A stretch of DNA of 64,000 nt, from contig CAZBAF010000001.1 of NCBI GenBank assembly GCA_964490245.1, positions 124,001-188,000 on the forward strand. Direction: 5' to 3'. The position numbers and the translations under genes are program-made. Origin of the DNA: CAZBAF01 sp964490245. Its GTDB lineage: Bacteria > Patescibacteriota > Saccharimonadia > Saccharimonadales > JACDBH01. Under the pieces are notes generated by a model. It was not told where the DNA came from, did not search any database, and worked only from the letters and a program-made list of their open reading frames with translations. Positions 15,444 to 24,247 of this stretch are shown one piece after another (position 1 is the first letter of the stretch; the number at the start of each line of letters is the position of its first letter).

Positions 15444-16451
15444 ATGGCAAGGTTTAGCGGTCGAAGGGTATCGGTCGGTATTGCTCTGGAGGATCCAGAG
15501 GCTAAAGGTACTGCCGTAGCACCTGAATATTGGTATCCGCATCTCGATGTAAGCGTCAAGGATACGCCAACAGCGCTTTTCAACGAGTCTGCGTACGGTC
15601 ACATCATCAAAAATAACGAGAAAATCAACACCCTGATCGAGGGTGACGGTACGCTTTCGGGCAAGATGTATATTAAAGGCATTTATTATTGGCTTGCGCT
15701 TGTATTTGGTCAGCACGCTACCACCACAGAGGATGTTGGTAGTGACGTAGGCGCTAACGAGCATAAGTTTGCTCTGCTTAATAACAACGAGCATATCTCA
15801 GCAACTTTGGCGCTCAAGGAACCTAACCTAGATGTTCGTTTCCCATATGCAATGCCGGAATCATTCACTATTAACTGGGCACCTGATCAGTTCCCGACGA
15901 TCGAGATTCCGTTCAAGTCAAGGAAATCAGAGTCGGTTTCGAACGAGGTTGCATATGTTGTAGATACTGAGTTCTTACCTAAGCATGCATCCCTGAAGAT
16001 TGCTGACACTCTAGCTAACCTTGGATCCGCACAGGCACTTAAGACTATCAAGTCATTTAGCCTCACATTCACTAAGACGCTTTCGCCGCAGCAGACTATG
16101 GACAGCGGTGATACATACGGTGAGATATTAAATACCGACTTTGAGGTTACCGGAACGATTGAGAAGCTTTACACCGATACAACCTACCGCGGCTACGCGC
16201 TGAATGACACGATTCGAGCTATGAGCTTCTCGCTTGTGGACACAGCCAATAAAGCTGGCACATCTACGCCAACCAGCCTGACGTTCGACCTCTCACGTGT
16301 AGCTTTCGAGAGCCACGAGCCAGCTTACGGTTTGAGCGACATATCTACTGAAACCATCAATTTTGCAATGTTGCTTGACACCTCTGATCACAGCAAGAGT
16401 TTATCGGCGACATTGGTGAATAAGTACACCTACGTCGAATCAGAAAGTTAA
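15444..16451 (+). CDS. Major tail tube protein
   Basis: A 335-residue protein following AAGGAGG. The pattern (RRVSVGIALEDPEAKGTAV at the N-terminus, long alternating strands, SFSLTFTKTLSPQQTMDSGD and LTFDLSRVAFESHEP) matches phage tail tube proteins that use the gpV/Hcp-like fold and form stacked hexamers. It sits between terminator-like and tail-chaperone genes, the expected place. An internal beta-rich segment in the C-terminal half may be a surface domain. Confidence 0.8.
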   Translation: MARFSGRRVSVGIALEDPEAKGTAVAPEYWYPHLDVSVKDTPTALFNESAYGHIIKNNEKINTLIEGDGTLSGKMYIKGIYYWLALVFGQHATTTEDVGSDVGANEHKFALLNNNEHISATLALKEPNLDVRFPYAMPESFTINWAPDQFPTIEIPFKSRKSESVSNEVAYVVDTEFLPKHASLKIADTLANLGSAQALKTIKSFSLTFTKTLSPQQTMDSGDTYGEILNTDFEVTGTIEKLYTDTTYRGYALNDTIRAMSFSLVDTANKAGTSTPTSLTFDLSRVAFESHEPAYGLSDISTETINFAMLLDTSDHSKSLSATLVNKYTYVESES

Positions 16452-16474
16452 CAACAAGAAAGGAAAAAGCACCT

Positions 16475-16861
16475 ATGGCACAAGCACCTATAACAATTCA
16501 ACTTCCTAGCGGAGGCGAAGCAATCCTACGTTCTTTCGTAAAAAACAAGGATCGTAAAGCGATTCAACGCCTATCGCTTCAGGGTACCGAGCTGTCACCG
16601 GAAGATGTGCAGGATGACAAGGTTACCGTCAAGCTGCGTGGCGAAAACATGATCGCGGTCACAGAAGAACAGGTTCGCCGCCTACTCATTTCCTACAGAG
16701 GTATCACCGATAACCCTTATGACGCCTTGATGGATTCCGAAAGCGAAGAGGATTTGGAAATCATCGAAAAAAAGGCTCAAGAGATATTTGGTGAAGGAGG
16801 TGACGCGGAAGCGAACGCAAAAAAATCGAAGAACTCTGTCAGCAGTACGACCGATTCTTAA
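16475..16861 (+). CDS. Tail assembly chaperone G (zero-frame product)
   Basis: The 128-residue zero-frame product has a strand/helix domain (ITIQLPSGGEAILRSFVKNKDRKA; VRRLLISYRGITDNPYDALMD) typical of lambda gpG-type chaperones that coat the tape measure. Near the 3' end is a run of seven A (16,819-16,825) set exactly as A AAA AAA in the reading frame, a strong -1 slippage heptamer. After it, the zero frame adds only 11 more residues of poor sequence (SKNSVSSTTDS with the last lysine) before stopping. Confidence 0.82.
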   Translation: MAQAPITIQLPSGGEAILRSFVKNKDRKAIQRLSLQGTELSPEDVQDDKVTVKLRGENMIAVTEEQVRRLLISYRGITDNPYDALMDSESEEDLEIIEKKAQEIFGEGGDAEANAKKSKNSVSSTTDS

Positions 16862-17064
16862 GAGGGATGCCGGGCGATTTGCCCGAAATCATTCAGATAG
16901 CTCTCATCTGCAAAGAATACGGCTGGACAGAGTACGACTATTACGAAGCATCTGAAGAATTCACCAGAGCGATCATAGCGCGGCGGCTCGTTGAAGCGAA
17001 ACTCCGAAAGGAAGAACAAGACAAGTTGGAACAGGAGATCAACAGAAATGCCGCTAAACGCTAA
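16825..17064 (+). CDS. Tail assembly chaperone T part, reached by -1 frameshift
   Basis: In the -1 frame, the codon after the slippery heptamer is ATC and the frame stays open for 79 residues (IEELCQQYDRFLRGMPGDL ... INRNAAKR). The shifted sequence at once becomes helical and protein-like, unlike the zero frame. A shifted product would be about 196 residues, joining G and T as in lambda gpGT. The internal ATG at 16,867 has only a weak site, so separate initiation is less likely. The gene lies directly before the tape measure, as in nearly all siphoviruses. Confidence 0.8.
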   Translation: MEELCQQYDRFLRGMPGDLPEIIQIALICKEYGWTEYDYYEASEEFTRAIIARRLVEAKLRKEEQDKLEQEINRNAAKR

Positions 17065-17133
17065 TAGAACAAAAATCAGCAAAACACAGACTGGTTGGCT
17101 TGATAGTGGCAAGTCATTCGGGAGGCATTGCAC

Positions 17134-19941
17134 ATGAATGACCGCGAAGTAACTATTGTCATACGAGCCAACGCATCGCAGTTTCAGGCCGCCCTAAATG
17201 CTCTCAAAGATGGCATGAAGGGCGCATCTGATACTGTCAAACGAGGCAGCTCCACTTTCAAAGATTATGCACGAGAAGCAAGCAGCGCCTTTGGTCAGGT
17301 TGCTGATGATATTGCACGCATGGCAAAGGTTGCTGCTGCTACTCTTTTGGGTGGTTCATTCGGTGCAAAGTACTTCATAGACCTTGCTGGCGGACTTCAG
17401 ACTACACAACGGCAGATGGCCGTTTTGACTGGCAGTGTGGATGCGGCCAATAAGGTTTTTGGAGAACTGTATAATTACACGCTCGGTAAGCCTATTGCGT
17501 TCCCTGACGCGTCAAAAGCAGCTCAAACGCTGCTTGGGTACGGTCGTACAGCTCAAACAGTCATACGCGACATGGAAACGCTGAGCAAGTTGTCTATTGT
17601 TAATGGTTCCGATCTACAGGCATTGGCTGTTGTATTTGGTCAGGTCACATCACGCGGTGCTTTATTTGGTCAGGACGCTTTGCAGCTGATCAATAACAAT
17701 ATTCCGCTTACAACTATCCTTGCCAAGAAGTTCGGCATATCGATGCAAGAGGCGTCCGAGAAAATCAACGGCGGTAAGGTTAGCGCTGCTGAATTTGTTG
17801 ATGCTATGCAGCAATACGCCGACAGTCTTGACATTACCTCGATGAGCGACACATTCAAGAACCGAATGATTAGCTTGCAAGGTACAATCCGAAGCGTCGG
17901 CTTGGCAATACTTGGCGTACGCGTTGACTCTGAGAAGGGCTTGATTGTTGATCAGAGCGGCTTATTTGCGAAGCTTACTGACAGTATTCAGAATTTTACT
18001 CTTTGGCTCAAGGACAACAAAGACACCATTATTGCTGTTGCTAATGTTCTGATCGATAACGCAGTACCTGCCCTGTCGGCATTGGCGGCTGCATTTGTGG
18101 TGGCAAAGACTGCTGCAATTGCGTTTGCTATAGCGGCGAATACCAACCCATTCATGCTTGTTGCTTATGCAATATCCGCGGTTGTTGCGGCACTGGTATT
18201 TTTACAGGTCAAATTCGACTGGATTGGCAAGATTGTTAAGGCGGTCAATACCGCTTTTGAGTGGCTCAAAGACACATTCGAGAGTGTTAAGCAGTCTGTA
18301 TCATCATTCAGCTCAGCCACAATGGAGAGGTTTAGCGATGTGGTTGATGCTGTTGCAAGCGCCTTTAGAACGGCAAAGGACGCTGTAGTTGGGTTTGTTA
18401 AAGACGGCATTGAGTGGATGCAGGATAGGATCAATGATCTCACGAACTGGGTTAAGGAGCACGAGACTGCCATTCGTAACTGGGCAATTGTCATCGGCAC
18501 CCTACTACTGCCAAAGATTATGCAGCTCGGATGGGAAGCCACGAAGGCAGCTTATAGCGCTGTTACAGCTTGGGCTAAGTCATTTGGCTCTATGGCGTCT
18601 GGCGCGATCAGGTCTGCTGTAACAATGACTATTGAAGCGGTAAAGTCTGGTGCTGCGTGGGCTAAGAATGCGGCTGTTGCGTCATACGCTTGGGTTACCA
18701 AGGAATTGCCAAAAATTATCACAGGTGCTGTTAAGGCTGCGATAGAATCAGCAAAGAACGCGGTTAAGGCTGGTGCCGCGTGGGTTGTTCAAGCATCAAA
18801 GACTGCACTTGCTTGGGCCAAAACATTTGCCGCATACATGCTTGGAGTCGCTAAGGCTTCACTAGAGACACTAAAGGCAGCTGGGAAAATGGCAGCGAGC
18901 TGGCTACTTGCTATGGGGCCACTCGGATTGATTGTTTCGGTCGTAATCGGTCTGGTCGCATTGATCATTGCTAACTGGGAAACGGTAAAGGGTTGGTTTA
19001 CATCATTCTGGGAGTGGCTCAGCGGAGTTGCAAGCGCTGCATGGGAAGGTATTAAGTCTGGCCTTGAGGCTGTTGGCAACTTCTTTAGCGTCGTTTGGAA
19101 CGGTATACAGAGTGTCATCAGCGGCGTTATTGATTGGATCAAGAACAACTGGCCACTCGTACTTGCCATCCTTACTGGCCCGATTGGAATTTTTGTACTG
19201 ACAATCATACGTAACTGGGACACTATCAAGGCGGCATTTTCTGCGGCTTGGGAGTTCATTAAGAATGTTTGGAGTGGCGTAGTCAGCTTCTTTGGCGGTG
19301 TATGGAATGGTATTGTTTCGATATTCCAAAATGTGCACAACTGGTTTACAGACAGGTTCCGCGACGCTTGGAATGGCATAAAGTCGATATTCTCAGGTGT
19401 CGGATCATTCTTTAGCGGTGTTTGGAGCACCATTACCGGACTATTCAGTCGCATTGGTAACACCGTTGCGAGTGCGTTTAGCGGCGCTGTTAAGGGTGCG
19501 GTAAATGGTGTGCTTGGGTTTGCCGAAAACACCATCAATGGCTTCATTCGCGCGATCAATGGCGCTATTGGCATGATCAACAAAATACCGGGCGTAAATA
19601 TTGGGAAGCTTTCGGAGCTTCGTATTCCGCGCCTTGCTACTGGTGGTATCGTGCCAGCAACGCCGGGCGGTAAGACGATTACCGTTGCTGAAGGCGGTCA
19701 GGACGAGTGGGTTGTGCCTGAGAGTAAGATGGCATCGCTTATTAGTCAGGTTGCTCAGCGTGCGCAGAGTAATAATAACGGCGGTGTCGTAATCCAAAGC
19801 GGCGGATCTCTGGTACAGGTTGTTGTACAGTCAAGCAACGGCGACATTACCGAGGCTCAAGCAGTCAACATTGCGCACAAGATTACTAGCGCGCTACGAG
19901 CGCAAGGACTAACAATTAACGAAATGGGGGCATTACGATGA
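17134..19941 (+). CDS. Tail tape measure protein
   Basis: ATG 17,134 follows GGGAGG at 8 bp. The 935-residue protein starts with EVTIVIRANASQFQAALNALKDGMK, characteristic of tape measure proteins, and has a TP901-type core (FGELYNYTLGKPIAFPDASKAAQTLLGYG). The middle carries several hydrophobic segments (ALSALAAAFVVAKTAAIAFAI; LGLIVSVVIGLVALIIA) and tryptophan-rich near-repeats of the form W-x-x-I-K-S-x-F/W (about 615-790). The C-terminus ends in a glycine-rich strand domain (TGGIVPATPGGKTITVAEGG). It sets tail length and assists DNA entry. Confidence 0.93.
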   Translation: MNDREVTIVIRANASQFQAALNALKDGMKGASDTVKRGSSTFKDYAREASSAFGQVADDIARMAKVAAATLLGGSFGAKYFIDLAGGLQTTQRQMAVLTGSVDAANKVFGELYNYTLGKPIAFPDASKAAQTLLGYGRTAQTVIRDMETLSKLSIVNGSDLQALAVVFGQVTSRGALFGQDALQLINNNIPLTTILAKKFGISMQEASEKINGGKVSAAEFVDAMQQYADSLDITSMSDTFKNRMISLQGTIRSVGLAILGVRVDSEKGLIVDQSGLFAKLTDSIQNFTLWLKDNKDTIIAVANVLIDNAVPALSALAAAFVVAKTAAIAFAIAANTNPFMLVAYAISAVVAALVFLQVKFDWIGKIVKAVNTAFEWLKDTFESVKQSVSSFSSATMERFSDVVDAVASAFRTAKDAVVGFVKDGIEWMQDRINDLTNWVKEHETAIRNWAIVIGTLLLPKIMQLGWEATKAAYSAVTAWAKSFGSMASGAIRSAVTMTIEAVKSGAAWAKNAAVASYAWVTKELPKIITGAVKAAIESAKNAVKAGAAWVVQASKTALAWAKTFAAYMLGVAKASLETLKAAGKMAASWLLAMGPLGLIVSVVIGLVALIIANWETVKGWFTSFWEWLSGVASAAWEGIKSGLEAVGNFFSVVWNGIQSVISGVIDWIKNNWPLVLAILTGPIGIFVLTIIRNWDTIKAAFSAAWEFIKNVWSGVVSFFGGVWNGIVSIFQNVHNWFTDRFRDAWNGIKSIFSGVGSFFSGVWSTITGLFSRIGNTVASAFSGAVKGAVNGVLGFAENTINGFIRAINGAIGMINKIPGVNIGKLSELRIPRLATGGIVPATPGGKTITVAEGGQDEWVVPESKMASLISQVAQRAQSNNNGGVVIQSGGSLVQVVVQSSNGDITEAQAVNIAHKITSALRAQGLTINEMGALR

Positions 19942-20297
19942 TCACATTCAATGATGTAGCACCGCCACAGCAGCCAAATAGAGTGAATGAAAACCCTGTA
20001 AGGGTAAAAACCGACCGATATGCTATCGACGGCACACCTTCACGTACTCAAATGGCAAGTAAAAATCAGTCCAAGCTTATCTTTATGGCGGCAACACCTG
20101 AGACTTTTCAGTTCTTCAAGGATCTATATGACTCAGCTACTTCGGTAACATACAAAAACACCGACAGCAATGTATCTGGGGGTGTGCTCGAATTTACAGG
20201 TATCATCGATTATAACGAGGATGAATTTATTCGTGGCGGCTCATTGCGAGTGCCGCTTGAAGTTACTGTGCTAGAGGGGTCTACGTACGAGGTATAG
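19938..20297 (+). CDS. Distal tail-type protein
   Basis: Overlaps the tape measure stop (ATGA). The 119-residue protein is beta-rich with RYAIDGTPSRTQMASKNQSKLIFMAA followed by FFKDLYDSATSVTYKN and FTGIIDYNEDEF, a pattern of the first domain of siphovirus distal-tail or baseplate proteins. The position between tape measure and tail hub supports the call. Confidence 0.65.
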   Translation: MITFNDVAPPQQPNRVNENPVRVKTDRYAIDGTPSRTQMASKNQSKLIFMAATPETFQFFKDLYDSATSVTYKNTDSNVSGGVLEFTGIIDYNEDEFIRGGSLRVPLEVTVLEGSTYEV

Positions 20298-20299
20298 CG

Positions 20300-21901
20300 A
20301 TGCTGACAGTTAGCTCACAATTTGAGGATGCAGTTAAGGCAGATGTGAAATCCCCACAGCCGGGCGTTCTTATTTCGTGGGCTAAAAATTACGATCCGGA
20401 TGTGAAGTTTGCGAAAGTAGACCATTCGTATGTTGACGGCCCAGATAAAGTTAAGGGCGGTGGTGACACTGTCACCTTTTTCGGTAAGTACGATTACATA
20501 AACGAGACACGGCACCTTAGGAACTTCAGAATTACACGCAAAATCAGCAAGCGTCCGTGGGGCGTGATTATGGCTACTGCCGAAATTGAACTAAATAATA
20601 CCAGCAAGCGGTTTACACCTGATTTTGACGAGGAAATCGGCGAGTATGTTGGGCTACCGGACAGACCTGTCAAGCTGGTTTTGGGCTTTAATGGCGAATA
20701 TATCAAGCTCTTTACTGGCTACACTGAACGGCCAAAGATGGAGCTTCTTGATCGCGTTGTAAAACTACAGGCGTTTGATGCGATGACATACCTCAGCACA
20801 CGCCAGAGTGATCTTGACGCTTTTGTCGACACGCCAATGCATGAGATTATTGCCGAGTTATTGATTGAGCAGGGTTTTTCACCTGACCAATTCGAACTGG
20901 AGCCGAGTTTACAGCAACCAATTGGCTATCTGATGCCAAAAGATCGTTACATTACCGACCTCTTTAATGAAATGTGCGAAGCAGAGGGCTACATTCTGTT
21001 TGCGGATGAAGATGGCATTATTCATGGCTGGAATCGCTTACATTTGATCGGCAATCAAACACCTGTATGGAAGTTCACATATTCCAATATGGAAGATCTG
21101 CGGTGGTCGTCGTCCACTGTCATTAACAGCGCTCAGGCAGTCGCTAAGCCATTCAAACCAGCTGCGTGGAACAAAATATTCGAGCTAGATGGTGCGAGCG
21201 AGCAAACTATGGTGCCGCCGGGTGGCAGTACAGATATTTTTGTTGAATTCAAAGACGATATTGGCCCATTCCCAGCAATTACAGTCGAAGATCCTGTGCA
21301 TGTCTCGCTTGCTAGCGGTGGTTCGAGCTATGTAACGAATAAAGCAAGAGATGGGAGTAGCCCAGATACCGGAGCAGCCGACATTACGCTTGCTAGCACC
21401 TATAATTTCGGCAACAAATACCGAATGACATTCTCGAATAGTGGCGATTCACCTGTATACATAACCAAGATTACGCTATTCGGTCAGCCTGCCAAAGTAA
21501 CCGCAGTTAAGGGCGTCATACAGTCAGACCAAGACAGTATTGATAAGTACGGGATTAACCCCGACAACAATCACGAAGTGTATGTGATTGAAAATGACTT
21601 GATTCAGGATACGGCTACAGCCAACACAATGGCTTGGTTACTGGTGCAAATACAAAAATCGGCACATGCAAACCTCAATATCGATAACTTCATAGTGCCT
21701 CATTTGCAGTTCGGTGATGCTGTAGAGGTCGAGATACGCGATACGGAAGAGACTAAATACTGCAATATCTTTGGCATAGAGCTGTTCTGTGGAGTTGACG
21801 CTAATATGTACCAGAAATTGTATGTTGAGGAGCGCGAAACCAAGCAATATGCGCGCGTTGATCAATCATATACTGATGGCCCAGATTTTATAGCGCTCTA
21901 G
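20300..21901 (+). CDS. Tail hub / baseplate protein
   Basis: The 533-residue protein begins 2 bp after the previous stop. It has an N-terminal strand region (GVLISWAKNYDPDVKFAKVDHSY), a hub-type domain (TAEIELNNTSKRFTP; KLVLGFNGEYIKLFTGYTERP; VKLQAFDAMTYLSTRQSDLD) and a helix pair followed by ITDLFNEMCEAEGYILFADEDG, similar to gp27/gpD-like hub proteins. The motif DHSYVDGPD at residues 41-49 returns as VDQSYTDGPDF at the C-terminus, a terminal repeat. It would cap the tail tube and carry the fibres. Confidence 0.72.
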   Translation: MLTVSSQFEDAVKADVKSPQPGVLISWAKNYDPDVKFAKVDHSYVDGPDKVKGGGDTVTFFGKYDYINETRHLRNFRITRKISKRPWGVIMATAEIELNNTSKRFTPDFDEEIGEYVGLPDRPVKLVLGFNGEYIKLFTGYTERPKMELLDRVVKLQAFDAMTYLSTRQSDLDAFVDTPMHEIIAELLIEQGFSPDQFELEPSLQQPIGYLMPKDRYITDLFNEMCEAEGYILFADEDGIIHGWNRLHLIGNQTPVWKFTYSNMEDLRWSSSTVINSAQAVAKPFKPAAWNKIFELDGASEQTMVPPGGSTDIFVEFKDDIGPFPAITVEDPVHVSLASGGSSYVTNKARDGSSPDTGAADITLASTYNFGNKYRMTFSNSGDSPVYITKITLFGQPAKVTAVKGVIQSDQDSIDKYGINPDNNHEVYVIENDLIQDTATANTMAWLLVQIQKSAHANLNIDNFIVPHLQFGDAVEVEIRDTEETKYCNIFGIELFCGVDANMYQKLYVEERETKQYARVDQSYTDGPDFIAL

Positions 21902-22614
21902 AAGTAAATATAGGTACTGAATTTTGATGCTGGGATGTTTTCCCAAACACCATATTGTCCGGTATTGCCCCAGTTGTACCAGCTGACAGTGATAGTATCG
22001 CCGTCAACAGCCTCTACGAACGCATTGAAATTACCAACAACGGCAACAGAGTGCAGTTTTGGTGTTGTACCACGTGGAATGTTTGCTGCATCGGCCTTAG
22101 CTGGCCACGCGCTTGCATCACCCCAGTATTTCGGCATATTTTTACCCGATTCGCTGACTTTCCATGCGGCATAGCTGGTGCTCTGACACTTATTCAGACC
22201 CCAAGTATCAAGCTGACCGCACTGGTTTTTCCATTCTGCAGGGTATGTGTCGGCATATACATATACAGGTGCGGTAGGCGTTTCAGGAGCTGCCGATTGC
22301 GTAGGCTGCGTTGGCTGAATGTTACTATTTTGGTTGTCCTGATGTGCTTGCGTATTCTCACTGGTTGACTCTGGCTGATCTTGAGCGGCCTCTTGCTTTT
22401 CCTGTATGTTTTCTACTTGGTCAGCACTTTCTGCTTGATTTTCAGTACTCACAACGCTATTTTGAGGCTTTTCAGGCTCACCGGTAAGCACCATAGCGGA
22501 AACAGCAGGAACGGATACGGCAAGTACCGTTACGGCACCAATTCCGACTTTCGCACCAAGAGATTTAGGACTTCGCAACCAAGAGGTGATTTTAGTGCGT
22601 GCTCCACTAATCAT
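21898..22614 (-). CDS. Leftward cargo gene, membrane-anchored CHAP-like protein
   Basis: I start at ATG 22,614 (239 residues). A basic N-terminus and a hydrophobic segment (VGIGAVTVLAVSVPAVSAMVL, about 21-41) act as signal anchor. A long Q/E/S/T/P-rich linker follows, then a CHAP-like domain from about residue 120: the nucleophile position is KCQSTSYAAWKV. In usual CHAP amidases the catalytic histidine lies in a GHVAYVE-type strand; here the strand reads FNAFVEAVDGDTITVSWYNW, with Asn instead. It may therefore bind rather than cut peptidoglycan. An exported cell-wall protein on its own promoter suggests a lysogenic conversion or superinfection-exclusion gene. Confidence 0.78.
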   Translation of the reverse strand: MISGARTKITSWLRSPKSLGAKVGIGAVTVLAVSVPAVSAMVLTGEPEKPQNSVVSTENQAESADQVENIQEKQEAAQDQPESTSENTQAHQDNQNSNIQPTQPTQSAAPETPTAPVYVYADTYPAEWKNQCGQLDTWGLNKCQSTSYAAWKVSESGKNMPKYWGDASAWPAKADAANIPRGTTPKLHSVAVVGNFNAFVEAVDGDTITVSWYNWGNTGQYGVWENIPASKFSTYIYF

Positions 22615-22623
22615 ATTGAGACT

Positions 22624-22652
22624 ATAGTAGCACTGATGTATAATAAAGGCAA
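22624..22652 (-). promoter_or_regulatory. Promoter of the leftward CHAP-like gene
   Basis: Read leftward: TTGCCT (22,652-22,647), 17-bp spacer, TACTAT (22,629-22,624), with the ATG only 10 bp after the -10 box, which would give a leaderless mRNA. The spacer contains the rightward TATAAT of module 5, so the two promoters overlap physically and cannot be used at the same time. Confidence 0.6.
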
Positions 22653-22686
22653 CAAACGCGGTTGCTGCAAAGCAGCCGTGTTTTTT
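22639..22686 (+). promoter_or_regulatory. Promoter-hairpin module 5
   Basis: TATAAT at 22,639-22,644, then a 13-bp stem (22,654-22,666 with 22,671-22,683, two G-U pairs) closed by a GCAA tetraloop, then a T-tract. One side changes from GCGGTTGCT to pair with AGCAGCCGTG, so pairing is preserved although sequence differs from the other copies. It heads the fibre operon. Confidence 0.75.
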
Positions 22687-22702
22687 ATTTGCAGAGGAAA
22701 TT

Positions 22703-23230
22703 ATGGCCAAGAAGAATATCGAAAAAATCAAGCAAGACTCTGAAGAGCTGAATGCTATGGCGGATTATTACGCTAAGGAATTCTCGGAGGTTTATTTTGT
22801 GCGCGATCTTTTAGCGGATTGCATTATTGCCGTTGAAACAGCACCAGCGAAGCCACAATACCCTACAGTCGAACGCTCTACCGGCAATCGCAATATCTTC
22901 GGCTATCAGAATCTATTCCTTTCGACACGTGTCAGGATCGATAAAAACCAGTACGGCAAGCCCATGATCGGTTACCAAAGCGCGAGTGGCAACGATACCC
23001 GTCAAGGCAAGATTGAGAAAGGCATTGTCAGAGGCAATAAAACTCCAGTTTCGCCAATGCCGGGCAGCACTAACCGTTCGTTGAGTCCGTTTGAACGCGC
23101 TCAGCTTGACGCACAGGTCAGATTGCGACAGGCAAGCTCTAAAGAGAAGCCTGATTACGAAATGTACACAGACAAAGAGGGGCGTATGGTCGAACGCTTT
23201 GAGACATTTGAAGTAGTGAGGATGCGATAA
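22703..23230 (+). CDS. Hypothetical tail-associated protein
   Basis: GAGGAAATT lies just before ATG 22,703. The 175-residue protein has an N-terminal helix (NIEKIKQDSEELNAMADYYAKEF), then glycine/asparagine-rich loops (STGNRNIFGYQNLF, YQSASGNDTRQGK) and a helix (LSPFERAQLDAQVRLRQ). It ends next to the start of the fibre gene (TAATG). Its place between the hub and fibre suggests a fibre connector or chaperone; no family is recognised. Confidence 0.55.
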   Translation: MAKKNIEKIKQDSEELNAMADYYAKEFSEVYFVRDLLADCIIAVETAPAKPQYPTVERSTGNRNIFGYQNLFLSTRVRIDKNQYGKPMIGYQSASGNDTRQGKIEKGIVRGNKTPVSPMPGSTNRSLSPFERAQLDAQVRLRQASSKEKPDYEMYTDKEGRMVERFETFEVVRMR

Positions 23231-23805
23231 TGGCAGATACGTTTATTGATGATCTAGATTGGCTACCAGATGAGCTTATTACGTCCACCAAGCTCAACCA
23301 ATGGTGGGCTAACATGCAGAATTTTCATAACGGTACGGCGTTAGGCGATGGAATTATCGTTACACGGCATCATGCCGACGCAAGTATTCCTATTAGCAAA
23401 ATAGATCTTGCGAATTTTAAGAACATAAGTCGTGCATATGGCTATAGAACCTCAAATCAGACGACAACCTCAAATAGCCCGGGGGTTGTCCTAGCAACCA
23501 ATTCGCCAAACGCAAACCTTGCAGTCACGCACACAACAAAAACTGGTCGTGTGAAGATAAGGCTGTCTTTGCCGATATACAATAACGCAAACAACAGTCA
23601 GGTGCGTATATATGATGGCACGAATTTCCACGAGGTCATTAACTTTGCAAGTACTAATAATTCCTATAAAAGTGGTGAGGTTATAGTCGAGGGACTGACG
23701 CCTGATACTTCTTACACGTTCACCGCCTACATGAACTCGCAGGGCGGTTCAACAACTACATTTGCAGCATTTTCAACGGCAACACTTATCGTTGAGGATT
23801 ACTAA
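23230..23805 (+). CDS. Tail fibre: constant N-terminus joined to variable cassette A
   Basis: ATG 23,230 overlaps the preceding stop, with GAGG upstream. Residues 1-40 (MADTFIDDLDWLPDELITST, then KLNQWWANMQNFHNGTALGDG) are the constant part. They run into IIVTRH, encoded by the 19-bp recombination site 23,352-23,370. After this the sequence is cassette A, beta-rich and Ser/Thr/Asn-rich (TTTSNSPGVVLATN; ATLIVEDY), like a receptor-binding tip. Five further C-termini, each starting with the same site, lie downstream in both orientations; this is the only copy with a start codon and N-terminus. Inversion at the sites would swap the tip and hence host range. Confidence 0.85.
   Translation: MADTFIDDLDWLPDELITSTKLNQWWANMQNFHNGTALGDGIIVTRHHADASIPISKIDLANFKNISRAYGYRTSNQTTTSNSPGVVLATNSPNANLAVTHTTKTGRVKIRLSLPIYNNANNSQVRIYDGTNFHEVINFASTNNSYKSGEVIVEGLTPDTSYTFTAYMNSQGGSTTTFAAFSTATLIVEDY
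23352..23370 (+). repeat. Shufflon site A (expressed junction)
   Basis: AATTATCGTTACACGGCAT, reading rightward into cassette A, inside the fibre gene. The codon before the encoded IIVTRH is GGA. Six copies exist in 7 kb; the 15-bp core ATCGTTACACGGCAT is identical in all. Confidence 0.88.
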
Positions 23806-23807
23806 TC

Positions 23808-24234
23808 CTACGCTCTAATAGGAATAATTAGAATCTTGCCGACTGATGAGTTCGCATTACCGCCAGAAGTACGTAGGAGTAAGCTGAACTGCTTCGTACC
23901 AGCTGTCACAGGTATAACGTCAATGAGTGCGTTTGTACCAGAATTGAATGTGTTTACAGAAGTGAATATGATTGTTTGACTATATGCAGTGCCGCCATCG
24001 TAGCGGAGTCGAGCGTATATATCTTTTTGTGAAGAATCTTGCCCTTGAAGCCTAACTGATCCCAAAACAAGAACGGCAGTACACCCTGTCGGAATATCGA
24101 CATTTACGCTACCGACAGCTGTTTCTGTAGTACTGAAGTTCGAGCCAGACCATCCAGTTAATACGCCAATAGATGAAAGATCAAGTTTTTCCGGTATGAT
24201 CGCACCAAGACCTACATGCCGTGTAACGATTATT
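23808..24234 (-). CDS. Silent tail-fibre cassette B
   Basis: Reads leftward from site B: IIVTRHVGLGAIIPEKLDLS, then a beta-rich domain with GSVRLQGQDSSQKDIYARL, IFTSVNTFNSGTNALIDVI and a C-terminal KILIIPIRA. There is no start codon or ribosome-binding site at its beginning. Its stop lies 2 bp from that of cassette A, so A and B are arranged tail-to-tail and inversion of 23,352-24,234 would exchange them exactly. An internal ATG can give an 85-residue reading frame, which I regard as fortuitous. Confidence 0.82.
24216..24234 (-). repeat. Shufflon site B
   Basis: Inverted copy (reads AATAATCGTTACACGGCAT leftward), one mismatch to the other five. It lies 13 bp before the TATAAT of promoter-hairpin module 6, so inversion between A and B leaves that promoter in place. 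Confidence 0.85.
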
Positions 24235-24247
24235 CTGGCGAACGTGG

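Noticed and set aside
16867..17064. Separate small gene starting at ATG 16,867
   Set aside because: Weak start signals and an open -1 frame running back to a perfect slippery heptamer favour frameshift expression.
18789..19583. 264-residue leftward frame opposite the tape measure
   Set aside because: Shadow of a GC-biased coding strand; no start signals and composition typical of antisense.
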